Assembly: GCF_001544455.2 (NCBI RefSeq)
Contig: NZ_FCOC02000002.1
Location: 558,001 to 622,000 of the forward strand
Length of the DNA: 64,000 nt
Source: Caballeronia sordidicola
Lineage (GTDB): Bacteria; Pseudomonadota; Gammaproteobacteria; Burkholderiales; Burkholderiaceae
Direction: 5' to 3'
Part shown: positions 1 through 9,266 of the stretch, piece after piece
Position numbering within the stretch: the first letter of the stretch is position 1
How the letters are laid out: each line of letters begins with the position of its first letter
The notes under the pieces: generated by a model
Told to the model about the DNA's origin: nothing
Databases searched by the model: none
The model's input: only the letters and a program-made list of their open reading frames with translations
Translations under genes and position numbers: made by a program

Positions 1-154
1 CGCCAGGCGCGAAAGCGCCGCCCTTCATGTCGCGGCTGTCGCCACGGTTTTCACCGTCCGGACGCTCCACATGCGGTTGAGCTCCGCGGATGAACAACAC
101 CACGCACATTGCGACCATCGCCCATACGATCATAAAAACCATCCAGTTGCTCAT
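1..154 (-). CDS. Small single-pass membrane protein, 3' part outside the window
   Basis: An open frame starts at ATG 154-152 on the minus strand and runs off the left edge, giving at least 51 residues. It opens M-S-N-W-M-V-F-M and has one hydrophobic stretch (about residues 4-22, rich in V, M, I and A). A charged, Gly/Arg/Asp-rich tail follows. A good ribosome binding site (AGAGGA) lies about 5 bases upstream of the start. No family is recognised. A short N-anchored protein with a hydrophilic tail facing one side of the membrane is all that can be said. It is divergent from putA. Confidence 0.55.
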   Translation of the reverse strand, partial: MSNWMVFMIVWAMVAMCVVLFIRGAQPHVERPDGENRGDSRDMKGGAFAPG

Positions 155-464
155 ATCCTCTGCTCCCCGAACCACGGCTGATTAAATTCGGCCGCTCTGG
201 ATTCGTCGCTACTTTGGCCGTACCCGAGTTATCGGCAGCAAGCAGGATTTAATTAGGGTGATGCTGAAAAATAGCCATTCGCGGGAATCGTAGGCACGCG
301 CTGGCTTCGTCGCTATCCTCAATTACCCCTAATCCCTTGTCCTATATGGTTTTCCATAGGTGCAACCCGTCTCTAAAAGTCGGTTGCACCTTTTTTATGT
401 GCGAGTTACGATTCGGCCACTTTTCAAGCTATCGCCGGCTCCTCAAGTCGGCAAGGAACGAGTT
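155..464. other. Intergenic region between the small membrane gene and putA
   Basis: This non-coding stretch separates two divergent genes and must hold both promoters. It is more AT-rich than the flanking genes. Near its putA side are an imperfect palindrome at 341-360 (CCTATATGG and CCATAGG arms) and, directly after it, the 9-bp inverted repeat described separately at 359-390. No convincing -35/-10 pair could be assigned by eye. Confidence 0.5.
359..390. promoter_or_regulatory. Candidate PutA operator (inverted GTTGCA repeat)
   Basis: Two perfect 9-base arms, GGTGCAACC (359-367) and GGTTGCACC (382-390), face each other across 14 bases. Each contains GTTGCA, the core sequence bound by the ribbon-helix-helix domain of E. 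coli PutA in the put control region. It lies 75 bases upstream of the putA start. The second arm is followed by a run of six T, so the same element could also fold as a terminator or attenuator hairpin. The operator reading is favoured because this PutA keeps an RHH domain. Confidence 0.5.
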
Positions 465-3400
465 ATGGCGAGCACCACCCTGGGCGTTAAAGTCGATGAT
501 CTTTTGCGTACCCGCCTGAGAGACGCCGCAACGCGGCTCGAGCGTACGCCGCACTGGCTCATCAAGCAGGCGATCTTCGCGTACCTGGAGCGCATCGAAC
601 ATGGACAGTTGCCGCCGGAACTGTCCGGTGCACTTGGCGCGGCCGATTCGCTCGAACCTCCTGCTCACGCCGACTCCGACGAAGACGGCGCGCCTCATCC
701 GTTCCTCGATTTTGCCCAGAACGTCCAGCCGCAATCGGTGCTGCGCGCGGCGATCACGGCGGCGTATCGGCGGCCGGAGCCCGAATGCGTACCTTTCCTG
801 ATCGGGCAGGCGCGGTTGCCGGCAGGTGTCGCCGTCGAAACGAACGCGATGGCGACAAAGCTCGTCGAAGCGCTGCGTAAAAAGCAGACGGGCGGCGGCG
901 TGGAAGGGCTGATCCACGAATTCTCGTTGTCGAGCCAGGAAGGCGTCGCGCTGATGTGTCTTGCCGAAGCCCTGCTGCGTATTCCCGATCGCGCAACGCG
1001 CGATGCCTTGATCCGCGACAAGATCAGCAAGGGCGACTGGCGCTCGCATATGGGCCAGGCGCCGTCGTTGTTCGTCAACGCGGCGACGTGGGGCTTGATG
1101 ATCACCGGCAAGCTCGTGACCACGAACAGCGAAGCTGGGCTGTCGTCGGCGTTGACGCGCCTGATCGGGCGCGGCGGTGAACCGCTGATCCGCAAGGGCG
1201 TGGATATGGCCATGCGCCTGATGGGCGAGCAGTTCGTCACGGGCGAGACGATCTCGGAGGCGCTCGCCAACAGCCGCAAGTTTGAAGCGCGTGGATTTCG
1301 CTATTCCTACGACATGCTCGGCGAAGCCGCGACGACAGAAGAAGACGCGCTGCGCTATTACGCGTCGTACGAACAGGCGATTCACGCTATTGGCAAGGCG
1401 GCGGGTTCGCGCGGCATTTATGAAGGCCCGGGAATTTCCATCAAGTTGTCGGCGCTGCATCCACGATACTCACGCGCGCAGCAAGAACGCACGATGACCG
1501 AGTTGCTGCCGCGCGTGAAGGCGCTGGCGTTGCTCGCGCGCCGTTACGACATTGGCTTGAACATCGACGCGGAAGAAGCGGACCGGCTGGAAATTTCGCT
1601 CGATCTGCTCGAAGCGCTGTGCTTCGATCCGGAACTGGCCGGCTGGAACGGGATTGGTTTCGTGGTGCAGGCTTATCAGAAGCGCTGCCCGTTTGTTATC
1701 GATTATCTGATCGATCTGGCGCGTCGCAGCCGGCATCGTTTGATGGTGCGGCTGGTCAAGGGCGCGTACTGGGATTCGGAAATCAAGCGCGCTCAAGTCG
1801 ATGGCCTCGAAGGTTATCCGGTCTATACACGCAAGATCTATACGGACATCTCGTATGTGGCATGCGCGAAGAAGTTGCTTGGCGCGCCCGATGCCGTTTA
1901 TCCGCAATTCGCCACGCACAACGCGTTCACGTTGTCGGCGATCTATCACCTGGCTGGCGGCAATTATTATCCCGGGCAATACGAGTTCCAATGCCTGCAT
2001 GGCATGGGCGAACCGCTGTACGAAGAAGTCACCGGGCGCGACAAGCTCAACCGGCCGTGTCGCGTGTATGCGCCGGTCGGCACGCACGAAACGCTGCTCG
2101 CGTACCTCGTGCGGCGCTTGCTCGAGAACGGCGCGAACACCTCGTTTGTGAATCGCATTGCGGATAAGGCGATTCCCGTCAGCGAGCTCGTGCAGGATCC
2201 CATCGAAGAAGCGTCCAAGCTCACGCCGCTCGGTTTGCCGCACGCGAAGATCCCGTTGCCGCGCCAGTTGTACGGCGGCGAGCGCCTCAATTCGATGGGC
2301 TTCGATCTGTCGAACGAGCACCGTTTGGCTTCCTTGTCGTCGGCACTGCTCGCGAGCGCGAATCATCCGTGGCGAGCGGCGCCAATGCTCGAAACCAACG
2401 ATGTGATAGAAGGCGTTGCGCACGATGTCCGCAACCCGGCCGACTTGCGCGATCTGGTGGGAACGGTGACGGATGCATCGCCGGAACACGTCGCTCTGGC
2501 GCTGAACAACGCCGTGGCCGCCGCGCCGATCTGGCAATCGACGCCTGTAGATGAACGCGCCGATTGTCTCGCCCGCGCCGCCGATCTGCTCGAAGCGCAG
2601 ACGCATACGCTGATGGGTCTGGTCGTGCGGGAAGCCGGCAAGTCGCTGGCGAATGCCGTGTCCGAGATTCGCGAGGCGATCGATTTCCTGCGTTATTACT
2701 CGGCGCAAATCCGGGGCGAGTTTTCCAACGATACCCATCGGCCGCTTGGTCCGGTTGTCTGCATCAGCCCGTGGAATTTTCCGCTGGCAATCTTCATGGG
2801 ACAGGTCGCCGCGGCGCTCGCCGCCGGCAATCCGGTGCTCGCCAAGCCTGCCGAACAAACGCCGCTGATCGCTGCGCAAGCCGTGCGCATCCTGCGTGAA
2901 GCCGGCGTGCCGGCTGGCGCGGTGCAACTTCTGCCGGGCAATGGCGAAACCGTGGGCGCGGCGCTCGTCGCCGATCCGCGCACGCGCGCCGTGATGTTCA
3001 CCGGTTCAACAGACGTGGCGCGCCTCATCAACAAGACCCTGTCCGAACGGCTCGATCCTGATGGCCGCCCGATCCCGCTGATCGCCGAAACGGGCGGGCA
3101 AAACGCGATGATCGTCGATTCGTCGGCGCTTGCCGAACAAGTGGTCGCGGACGTGTTGCAGTCGTCGTTCGATTCCGCCGGTCAACGCTGTTCCGCGCTG
3201 CGGGTTCTTTGCCTGCAAGACGATGTCGCCGAGCGCACGCTCGAAATGCTCACCGGCGCGATGCAGCAACTTGCGATGGGCAATCCGGATCGTTTGTCCA
3301 CGGATGTGGGGCCTGTAATCGATGCCGAAGCCAAGCAAAGCATCGACTCGCACGTTGCATCGATGCGCGAAAAAGGCCGCAACGTCGTGCAGTTGCCGAC

Positions 3401-4397
3401 GCCCGACAGTTGCGCACAAGGCACGTTCGTTCCGCCGACGTTGATAGAACTGGATTCCATCGATGAACTCAAGCGCGAAGTGTTCGGGCCCGTCCTGCAT
3501 GTGGTTCGGTATCGGCGCGCGCAACTTGATAAACTGCTCGACCAAATCAAGGCGACGGGTTACGGGCTGACGCTGGGCATCCATACACGTATCGACGAAA
3601 CCATCGCGCACGTCGTCGGCCGCGCGCATGTGGGCAATATCTATGTGAACCGGAACGTGATTGGCGCGGTGGTCGGCGTGCAGCCGTTCGGCGGCGAGGG
3701 GTTATCGGGCACGGGACCGAAAGCAGGCGGCGCGCTGTATTTGCAGCGTCTTCTCGCCAAGCGCCCGACCGGTTTGCCGAAGTCGCTGGAAAGCGTGCTG
3801 ATCGCGGACCAGACGGTTTCGAACGATACGCCCGCCGCGCTCACCGCATTGCGCGACTGGGCCATCGCCGAACGCGATCCGCAAACGGCCGCGCGTTGCG
3901 ACGGCCATCTGCAACACGTCATGGCCGGCGCGACCGCCGTGCTGCCCGGTCCCACCGGCGAGCGCAACACATACACGCTCGGCGCGCGCGGCATGGTCTT
4001 GTGCGTGGCGTCGACGGCAAGCGGCGCGCGCGCTCAGTTCGCAGCCGTGCTGGCAACGGGCAATAAGGCGCTGTTCTCGGGCGCGGCTGGCGAGCAACTC
4101 ATGGCGGCGCTCCCGGCATCGCTCAAGGCGCATGCGTTGGTGCGCAAGAACCAGGATGTTCCTTTCGACGCCGTCCTCTTCGAAGGCGACAGCGACGAAC
4201 TGATGGCGCTGGTGAAGGACGTCGCAAAACGCCCGGGACCGATTGTCTCGGTGCAGGGTGTATCGGCGGGAGCGTTTGCCGACGAAGCCCACGACGGCGA
4301 GCAGGACTACGCGCTCGAACGGTTGCTGACGGAGCGCTCGGTGAGCGTGAACACGGCGGCCGCGGGCGGCAATGCGAATTTGATGACGATCGGCTGA
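465..4397 (+). CDS. putA: Bifunctional proline dehydrogenase / L-glutamate-gamma-semialdehyde dehydrogenase and repressor PutA
   Basis: This protein oxidises proline to glutamate in two steps, with FAD-linked proline dehydrogenase passing electrons to quinone and NAD-linked P5C dehydrogenase following. The 1310 residues match the long trifunctional class (E. coli 1320). An N-terminal ribbon-helix-helix segment (residues 1-45, starting MASTTLGVKVDDLL) implies DNA binding. The PRODH barrel includes the RLVKGAYWD and ATHNAFT segments. The ALDH domain carries catalytic Glu875 (IAETGG) and Cys909 (GQRCSA). The start at 465 was chosen over an in-frame upstream start at 360 because AAGGA sits 7 bases before it, homology begins there, and the longer version would include the operator. 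It is probably autoregulated. Confidence 0.97.
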   Translation: MASTTLGVKVDDLLRTRLRDAATRLERTPHWLIKQAIFAYLERIEHGQLPPELSGALGAADSLEPPAHADSDEDGAPHPFLDFAQNVQPQSVLRAAITAAYRRPEPECVPFLIGQARLPAGVAVETNAMATKLVEALRKKQTGGGVEGLIHEFSLSSQEGVALMCLAEALLRIPDRATRDALIRDKISKGDWRSHMGQAPSLFVNAATWGLMITGKLVTTNSEAGLSSALTRLIGRGGEPLIRKGVDMAMRLMGEQFVTGETISEALANSRKFEARGFRYSYDMLGEAATTEEDALRYYASYEQAIHAIGKAAGSRGIYEGPGISIKLSALHPRYSRAQQERTMTELLPRVKALALLARRYDIGLNIDAEEADRLEISLDLLEALCFDPELAGWNGIGFVVQAYQKRCPFVIDYLIDLARRSRHRLMVRLVKGAYWDSEIKRAQVDGLEGYPVYTRKIYTDISYVACAKKLLGAPDAVYPQFATHNAFTLSAIYHLAGGNYYPGQYEFQCLHGMGEPLYEEVTGRDKLNRPCRVYAPVGTHETLLAYLVRRLLENGANTSFVNRIADKAIPVSELVQDPIEEASKLTPLGLPHAKIPLPRQLYGGERLNSMGFDLSNEHRLASLSSALLASANHPWRAAPMLETNDVIEGVAHDVRNPADLRDLVGTVTDASPEHVALALNNAVAAAPIWQSTPVDERADCLARAADLLEAQTHTLMGLVVREAGKSLANAVSEIREAIDFLRYYSAQIRGEFSNDTHRPLGPVVCISPWNFPLAIFMGQVAAALAAGNPVLAKPAEQTPLIAAQAVRILREAGVPAGAVQLLPGNGETVGAALVADPRTRAVMFTGSTDVARLINKTLSERLDPDGRPIPLIAETGGQNAMIVDSSALAEQVVADVLQSSFDSAGQRCSALRVLCLQDDVAERTLEMLTGAMQQLAMGNPDRLSTDVGPVIDAEAKQSIDSHVASMREKGRNVVQLPTPDSCAQGTFVPPTLIELDSIDELKREVFGPVLHVVRYRRAQLDKLLDQIKATGYGLTLGIHTRIDETIAHVVGRAHVGNIYVNRNVIGAVVGVQPFGGEGLSGTGPKAGGALYLQRLLAKRPTGLPKSLESVLIADQTVSNDTPAALTALRDWAIAERDPQTAARCDGHLQHVMAGATAVLPGPTGERNTYTLGARGMVLCVASTASGARAQFAAVLATGNKALFSGAAGEQLMAALPASLKAHALVRKNQDVPFDAVLFEGDSDELMALVKDVAKRPGPIVSVQGVSAGAFADEAHDGEQDYALERLLTERSVSVNTAAAGGNANLMTIG

Positions 4398-4498
4398 GCC
4401 TGACTGAACTTGCAGGCGCGGCGGATTGGCTCAAACAACGGCAGCAGGCACGGCGACACCGGCACGCGCTGCCACTTACATGGGAATCAGGAGAGTTT

Positions 4499-5647
4499 AT
4501 GGATTACACGATGAAGAAGCTGGCAGCAGCGATGTTGGTGACGGGGTTGTCGGTTGCTGCAACGGCTCAGGCGCAAACGGCTGAGGACGTGAAGGTGGGT
4601 TTCGCTGGCCCGATGACCGGCGCGCAGGCGCATTACGGCAAGGATTTCCAGAACGGCATCGTCCTCGCGGTTGAGGATTTCAACGCAACGAAGCCGGTGA
4701 TCGGCGGCAAGCCCATCCGTATCGTGCTCGATTCCGCCGATGACCAGGCCGACCCGCGCACCGGCACGACCGTCGCGCAAAAGCTCGTGGATGACAACAT
4801 CAAGGGCATGCTCGGTCACTTCAACTCGGGCACTACGATTCCTGCTTCGCGCATCTACGCGAACGCCGGCATTCCCGAAATCGCGATGGCGACTGCGCCG
4901 GAATACACCACGCAGGGTTACAAGACCACGTTCCGCATGATGACCTCCGACACGCAGCAAGGATCGGTGGCGGGCGAGTTCGCGGTGAAGACGCTGAAGA
5001 TGAAGAAGATCGCGATTGTCGATGACCGCACGGCTTACGGCCAGGGTCTTGCCGATCAGTTCGAAAAGGCGGCGAAGGCGGCGGGCGCGACGATCGTTGA
5101 TCGTGAATATGGCAACGACAAGGCCGTCGACTTCAAGGCCATCCTGACCAAGATCAAGTCGGCGAATCCGGACCTCGTGTACTACGGCGGCGCTGATTCG
5201 CAAGCGGGCCCGATGGTCAAGCAAATGAAGACATTGGGTCTTCGCGCGCCGTTGATGGCAGGCGAAATGGTCAAGACCGACACGTTCCTGAAGATCGCCG
5301 GCGACGCGGCCGACGGCACGGTGGCGTCGCTTGCTGGCTTGCCGCTGGATGAAATGCCGGGCGGCGCTGCATATGTCGCGAAGTACAAGACGCGTTTTAA
5401 CGAAGACGTGCAGACGTACTCGCCTTACGCGTATGACGGCGCAATGGCCATGTTCACCGCCATGAAGACGGCGAATTCGACCGATCCGGCCAAGTACCTG
5501 CCTATGCTGGCTAAAACCGACATGCCTGGCGTGACGTCGAAGCAGCTTGCTTATGACGCGAAGGGCGATTTGAAGAACGGCGGGATCACGCTGTACAAGG
5601 TCGTTGGCGGCAAGTGGACGACGCTGCAAAGCGTGGGCGGGAAGTAA
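4499..5647 (+). CDS. Branched-chain amino acid ABC transporter, periplasmic binding protein (LivJ/LivK family)
   Basis: This is a type I periplasmic binding protein of the Leu/Ile/Val family, 382 residues. A Sec signal peptide ends near A-T-A-Q-A at residues 21-25, and the mature protein begins with the typical VKVGFAGPMTG strand. AGGAG sits 5 bases before the ATG at 4499; a second ATG at 4511 is less well placed. No permease or ATPase genes accompany it, so it must serve a transporter encoded elsewhere. It lies 101 bases after putA and could be cotranscribed, which would fit amino-acid uptake, but the ligand cannot be read from the sequence. Confidence 0.92.
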   Translation: MDYTMKKLAAAMLVTGLSVAATAQAQTAEDVKVGFAGPMTGAQAHYGKDFQNGIVLAVEDFNATKPVIGGKPIRIVLDSADDQADPRTGTTVAQKLVDDNIKGMLGHFNSGTTIPASRIYANAGIPEIAMATAPEYTTQGYKTTFRMMTSDTQQGSVAGEFAVKTLKMKKIAIVDDRTAYGQGLADQFEKAAKAAGATIVDREYGNDKAVDFKAILTKIKSANPDLVYYGGADSQAGPMVKQMKTLGLRAPLMAGEMVKTDTFLKIAGDAADGTVASLAGLPLDEMPGGAAYVAKYKTRFNEDVQTYSPYAYDGAMAMFTAMKTANSTDPAKYLPMLAKTDMPGVTSKQLAYDAKGDLKNGGITLYKVVGGKWTTLQSVGGK

Positions 5648-5672
5648 GGGTATTGGTGTGGTGTGATGTGAG

Positions 5673-5705
5673 AAACCCCGCGGGCGTTTTGCTGCGGGGT
5701 TTTTT
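5673..5705 (+). terminator. Intrinsic terminator after the binding protein gene
   Basis: Perfect 9-base arms AAACCCCGC (5673-5681) and GCGGGGTTT (5694-5702) enclose a 12-base loop and run into a T tract. It lies 25 bases after the stop codon. It also separates this gene from the convergent CoA ligase gene. Confidence 0.9.
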
Positions 5706-5711
5706 ACATGG

Positions 5712-7403
5712 TCAAACGTTGAAATCCTCCTCCCAATACTCGTTCTCCCGGCGTGCATCGCTGCCTCGTGCTTCTTCAGTTTTCCTGAGTTCCACGCGAC
5801 GGATCTTCCCCGAGATGGTTTTCGGCAATTCGTAGAATTCGATGCGCCGAATGCGCTTGTAGGCCGCGAGTTTCTGCGCCGCGAATTTCAATATCTCTCC
5901 AGCGGTTTCCCTGGTCGGTTCGTAGCCATTGCGTAACGCTACAAACGCCTTCGGCACCGATAACCGCAGCGGATCAGGACTCGGCACCACCGCCGCTTCA
6001 CCAACCGCCGGATGTTCGATCAGCACGCTTTCCAGTTCGAACGGGCTGATGCGATAGTCTGCGGCCTTGAAGACATCGTCGGCGCGGCCTACGTAGGTGA
6101 AATATCCATCGGCGTCGATGGATGCCACGTCGCCCGTGCGGTAATGGCCGCCGCGCATTGCGTCTTGCGTTTTCGATGGATCGTCCACGTAGCCGTCCAT
6201 CAGGCCCAAGGGATTCGGGTCGAGGATCAGCGCGAGTTCGCCTTCCTGCGCGGGGTTGTCGTCGTGATCGAGCAGCGTGATCCTGTAACCCGGCAACGGC
6301 CTTCCCATCGATCCTGCTTTCATCGGCTGGTTAGGCGAGTTGGCGATTTGCGCCGTGGTTTCGGTCTGGCCAAACCCGTCGCGCAACGTGAGGTTCCAGG
6401 CTTTCTTCACGCGCTCGATGATCTCCGGATTCAACGGTTCGCCCGCGCCCACGACCTCGCGCAAATGCACCTGATACGCCGATAAATCTTCCTGGATCAT
6501 CATGCGCCAGACGGTCGGCGGCGCGCAGAGCGTGGTGACCTGGTGCTTGACCAGCGCCTCGAGCGTGGACCTGGCGCTAAAGCGCGGGGTGTTGTGGATG
6601 AACACCGTCGCGCCCGCGTTCCACGGCGCGAACACGCAACTCCACGCGTGCTTCGCCCAGCCGGGTGAACTGATGTTGAGATGGACATCGCCGGGTTTCA
6701 GGCCGATCCAGTACATGGTCGAGAGATGGCCGACCGGATAGCTTTGATGACTATGCAGAACCAGTTTCGGACGGCTCGTCGTGCCGCTCGTGAAATAAAG
6801 CAGCAGCGGATCGGTCGCGAGCGTGCGCCCTTCGGGCTCGAATGACGGGCTTGCGTTGAAGGCATCGGCGAAATTCAGCCAGCCTTCGGGCAATGCTGTG
6901 CCTTCAGGAATGGCGACCGCGATGCGGGTCTTGTTTTTATCGATGGCGTCGAACTTCGCCGTTTCACTCGATGCCACGATCACGTGCTTGACTTCGCCGC
7001 GCGTCATGCGATCCGCGATGTCGGCCGGCGTCAGCAACATGGTTGCCGGAATGGTGACGGCGCCGAGTTTCATCGCGGCGAGCATGGTTTCCCAGAGCGC
7101 GGGCTGGTTTGGCAGCATCAGCAGGATGCGGTCACCGCGCTGCACGCCGTGCTGTCTCAGCCAGTTCGCAAGCTGATTCGATCTCGCCGATAACTCCGCG
7201 TACGACAGCTTGATTTCGTCGCCATTGTCCTCCACGATCCACAGCGCCGGGGCAAGGTTGCTGCGCGCGTATTCGTCGAACCAGTCGAGCGCCCAGTTGA
7301 ACTCGGTCAGTTCCGGCCACGCGAAGTCCTTGTACGCGGTTTCGTAGTCGTCGCGATGACGCAGCAGGAAGTCTCTTGCTTGCAAAAATGCTTGCGATGC
7401 CAT
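5712..7403 (-). CDS. AMP-forming acyl-CoA synthetase (medium-chain / acetyl-CoA synthetase-like)
   Basis: This ANL-superfamily enzyme activates a carboxylic acid to an acyl-adenylate and then to its CoA thioester. Visible core motifs are TSGTTSRPK (residues 205-213, phosphate-binding loop), GFGQTET (A5), YRTGD and YVGRADD, and the C-terminal adenylation lysine K533 in TISGKIRR. The 563-residue length and the PKTISGKIRRVELR ending resemble medium-chain acyl-CoA synthetases, but the acid substrate is unknown. The gene is 36 bases downstream of a ThDP enzyme on the same strand and probably cotranscribed with it. A GGAG lies about 10 bases before the start. Confidence 0.9.
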   Translation of the reverse strand: MASQAFLQARDFLLRHRDDYETAYKDFAWPELTEFNWALDWFDEYARSNLAPALWIVEDNGDEIKLSYAELSARSNQLANWLRQHGVQRGDRILLMLPNQPALWETMLAAMKLGAVTIPATMLLTPADIADRMTRGEVKHVIVASSETAKFDAIDKNKTRIAVAIPEGTALPEGWLNFADAFNASPSFEPEGRTLATDPLLLYFTSGTTSRPKLVLHSHQSYPVGHLSTMYWIGLKPGDVHLNISSPGWAKHAWSCVFAPWNAGATVFIHNTPRFSARSTLEALVKHQVTTLCAPPTVWRMMIQEDLSAYQVHLREVVGAGEPLNPEIIERVKKAWNLTLRDGFGQTETTAQIANSPNQPMKAGSMGRPLPGYRITLLDHDDNPAQEGELALILDPNPLGLMDGYVDDPSKTQDAMRGGHYRTGDVASIDADGYFTYVGRADDVFKAADYRISPFELESVLIEHPAVGEAAVVPSPDPLRLSVPKAFVALRNGYEPTRETAGEILKFAAQKLAAYKRIRRIEFYELPKTISGKIRRVELRKTEEARGSDARRENEYWEEDFNV

Positions 7404-7439
7404 GATCTTGCGTCTCCGTCAGTTTTGTTTGTCTGCTTG

Positions 7440-9143
7440 CTATTTTTGCCGCAATTTTTCGCCTTGCTCCCTGATCTGATCGAGTGTCGCGGCCGGCGTG
7501 CTCGCATCTTGCGGAATCCTGATTTCGATCACCGATGGCAAGCCGCTTTTTATCGCGCGCTCGAATGCCGGCATGAATTGCGCAGTCGCTTCAACACGCT
7601 CGCCGTGCGCGCCGAACGCACGCGCATAGGCTAGAAAATCGGGATTCGTCAGCGCGGTTCCGTGCACGCGATTCGGATAATGGCGCTCCTGGTGCATGCG
7701 GATCGTGCCGTATTGCTGGTTGTTCACCACCACGAATATCACAGCGAGCTGGTATTGCATCGCCGTGGCCAATTCCTGGCTCGACATCATGAAGCAGCCG
7801 TCGCCGGCGAACGCCACTACTACGCGTTCCGGATACAACGACTTCGCTGCGATCGCCGCCGGCACGCCGTAGCCCATTGCGCCGCTGGTGGGCGCCAGTT
7901 GCGACCGGTAATGCCGATACGCGTAATGCCTGTGCAGCCACGTCGCATAATTTCCTGCGCCGTTTGTCACGATGGAATCAGCGGGCAGATGCATGCTGAG
8001 TTGCTCCATGATCTCGCCGAGCTGGACATCGCCAGGCATGGGACGCGGTTTGCGCCACGCGAGATACGCGTCGTGCGCTTCATCGATTGCACCGCTCCAT
8101 GCGATGTTTGCCGGCGGCTCCAGGGAAGCCAGGGCCGCCGCCATTTCCGGCATGCCCGATACGATCGGCAGATCGGCGGAGTACACGCGGCCGAGTTCTT
8201 CCGCGCCCTGGTGAATGTGGATCAGCGTCTGCCTTGTCTTCGGAATGTCCAGCAGCGTGTAGCCGCCGGTCGTCGATTCGCCCATGCGCGGGCCGAGTAT
8301 CAGCAGCAGATCGGCGTCGCGAATGCGCGCGGCGAGTGCAGGATTGATGCCGAGGCCGACATCGCCTGCGTAATTTGGATGGTTGTTGTCGAGCGTGTCC
8401 TGAAAGCGGAATGCGCAGCCTACGGGCAGCCGCCATGCCTCCGCGAAACGGGCGAAATTGGCTGTCGCTTCCTGCGTCCAGCCGCTGCCGCCTGCAATCA
8501 CAAACGGTTTCTTCGATGCCGCGAGCAGTTCGCGCACGCGCTCGATCTGCGCGGGCGCGGGTGCAGCGGCGACACGCTGGTAGCGCGGCGCGGCGGGGAC
8601 GGCTTCGCAGGCCTCGCTGAGCACGTCTTCGGGCAATGCGAGCACGACGGGGCCGGGTCGGCCGGATGTTGCCGTATGAAATGCGTGGCTGAGGTATTCG
8701 GGAATGCGTTTGGGGTCATCGATTTGAGCGACCCACTTCGCCATTTGCCCGAACATGCGCCGATAGTCGATTTCCTGGAAGGCTTCACGATCCATGTGTT
8801 CGCGTGCGCACTGGCCGATTAGCAGGATCATTGGCGTGGAGTCCTGGAAGGCCGTATGCACGCCGATAGACGCATGCGTCGCGCCGGGACCGCGGGTGAC
8901 GAGCGCGACGCCTGGGCGGCCGGTCAGTTTGCCGATGGCTTCGGCCATGTTCGCGGCCGCTGCTTCGTGACGGCAGACGATGGTCTGGATGCGGCTGGTT
9001 TCGTCGTGGAGGGAATCGAGGATGGCGAGGAAGCTTTCGCCTGGGACGCAGAAGACGCGTTCGACGCCGTGGGTCAGGAGGGCATCGACAACGAGGCGTG
9101 CGCCGGTGGTGAGGGGATTGGAGGAAACGCCAGCAGATGCCAT
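7440..9143 (-). CDS. Thiamine diphosphate-dependent enzyme, acetolactate-synthase-like
   Basis: This 567-residue protein has the three-domain architecture of the acetolactate synthase / pyruvate oxidase / decarboxylase family. Glu60 in CRHEAAAANMAEA is the expected cofactor-activating glutamate, and GDG at 447-449 with NN at 474-475 forms the ThDP/Mg2+ motif. No small regulatory subunit gene is adjacent, so it is unlikely to be the housekeeping IlvB. Its partner is the AMP-forming CoA ligase just downstream, which suggests a catabolic route in which a 2-oxo acid or aldehyde is processed and an acid is activated to CoA. The substrate is not deducible here. Confidence 0.88.
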   Translation of the reverse strand: MASAGVSSNPLTTGARLVVDALLTHGVERVFCVPGESFLAILDSLHDETSRIQTIVCRHEAAAANMAEAIGKLTGRPGVALVTRGPGATHASIGVHTAFQDSTPMILLIGQCAREHMDREAFQEIDYRRMFGQMAKWVAQIDDPKRIPEYLSHAFHTATSGRPGPVVLALPEDVLSEACEAVPAAPRYQRVAAAPAPAQIERVRELLAASKKPFVIAGGSGWTQEATANFARFAEAWRLPVGCAFRFQDTLDNNHPNYAGDVGLGINPALAARIRDADLLLILGPRMGESTTGGYTLLDIPKTRQTLIHIHQGAEELGRVYSADLPIVSGMPEMAAALASLEPPANIAWSGAIDEAHDAYLAWRKPRPMPGDVQLGEIMEQLSMHLPADSIVTNGAGNYATWLHRHYAYRHYRSQLAPTSGAMGYGVPAAIAAKSLYPERVVVAFAGDGCFMMSSQELATAMQYQLAVIFVVVNNQQYGTIRMHQERHYPNRVHGTALTNPDFLAYARAFGAHGERVEATAQFMPAFERAIKSGLPSVIEIRIPQDASTPAATLDQIREQGEKLRQK

Positions 9144-9200
9144 TCGATGAAATCTCCCGGAAGGGCTTGCGCGACGGGGCGTGGATTTTTGTAGCTTACG

Positions 9201-9232
9201 CTTGGGCGGGGCGCTGGCGCTAGGCCGGGGTT
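9201..9232. repeat. GC-rich extragenic motif, copy 1
   Basis: The stretch CTTGGGCGGGGCGCTGGCGC and the following TAGGCCGGGG share GGCGGG and GCGCTGGCGCT with a motif at 14305-14329 and, less exactly, with one at 42415-42440. All three lie in short gaps at gene ends. This copy lies between the ThDP gene start and the regulator stop. Confidence 0.4.
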
Positions 9233-9266
9233 ATGCGAGTGGCCCGCCCCCGAGTGCGAACGAAAC

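Noticed and set aside
360..464. putA start at 360 giving 35 extra residues
   Set aside because: The extension would cover the inverted GTTGCA repeat, has no ribosome binding site, and homology begins at the ATG at 465.
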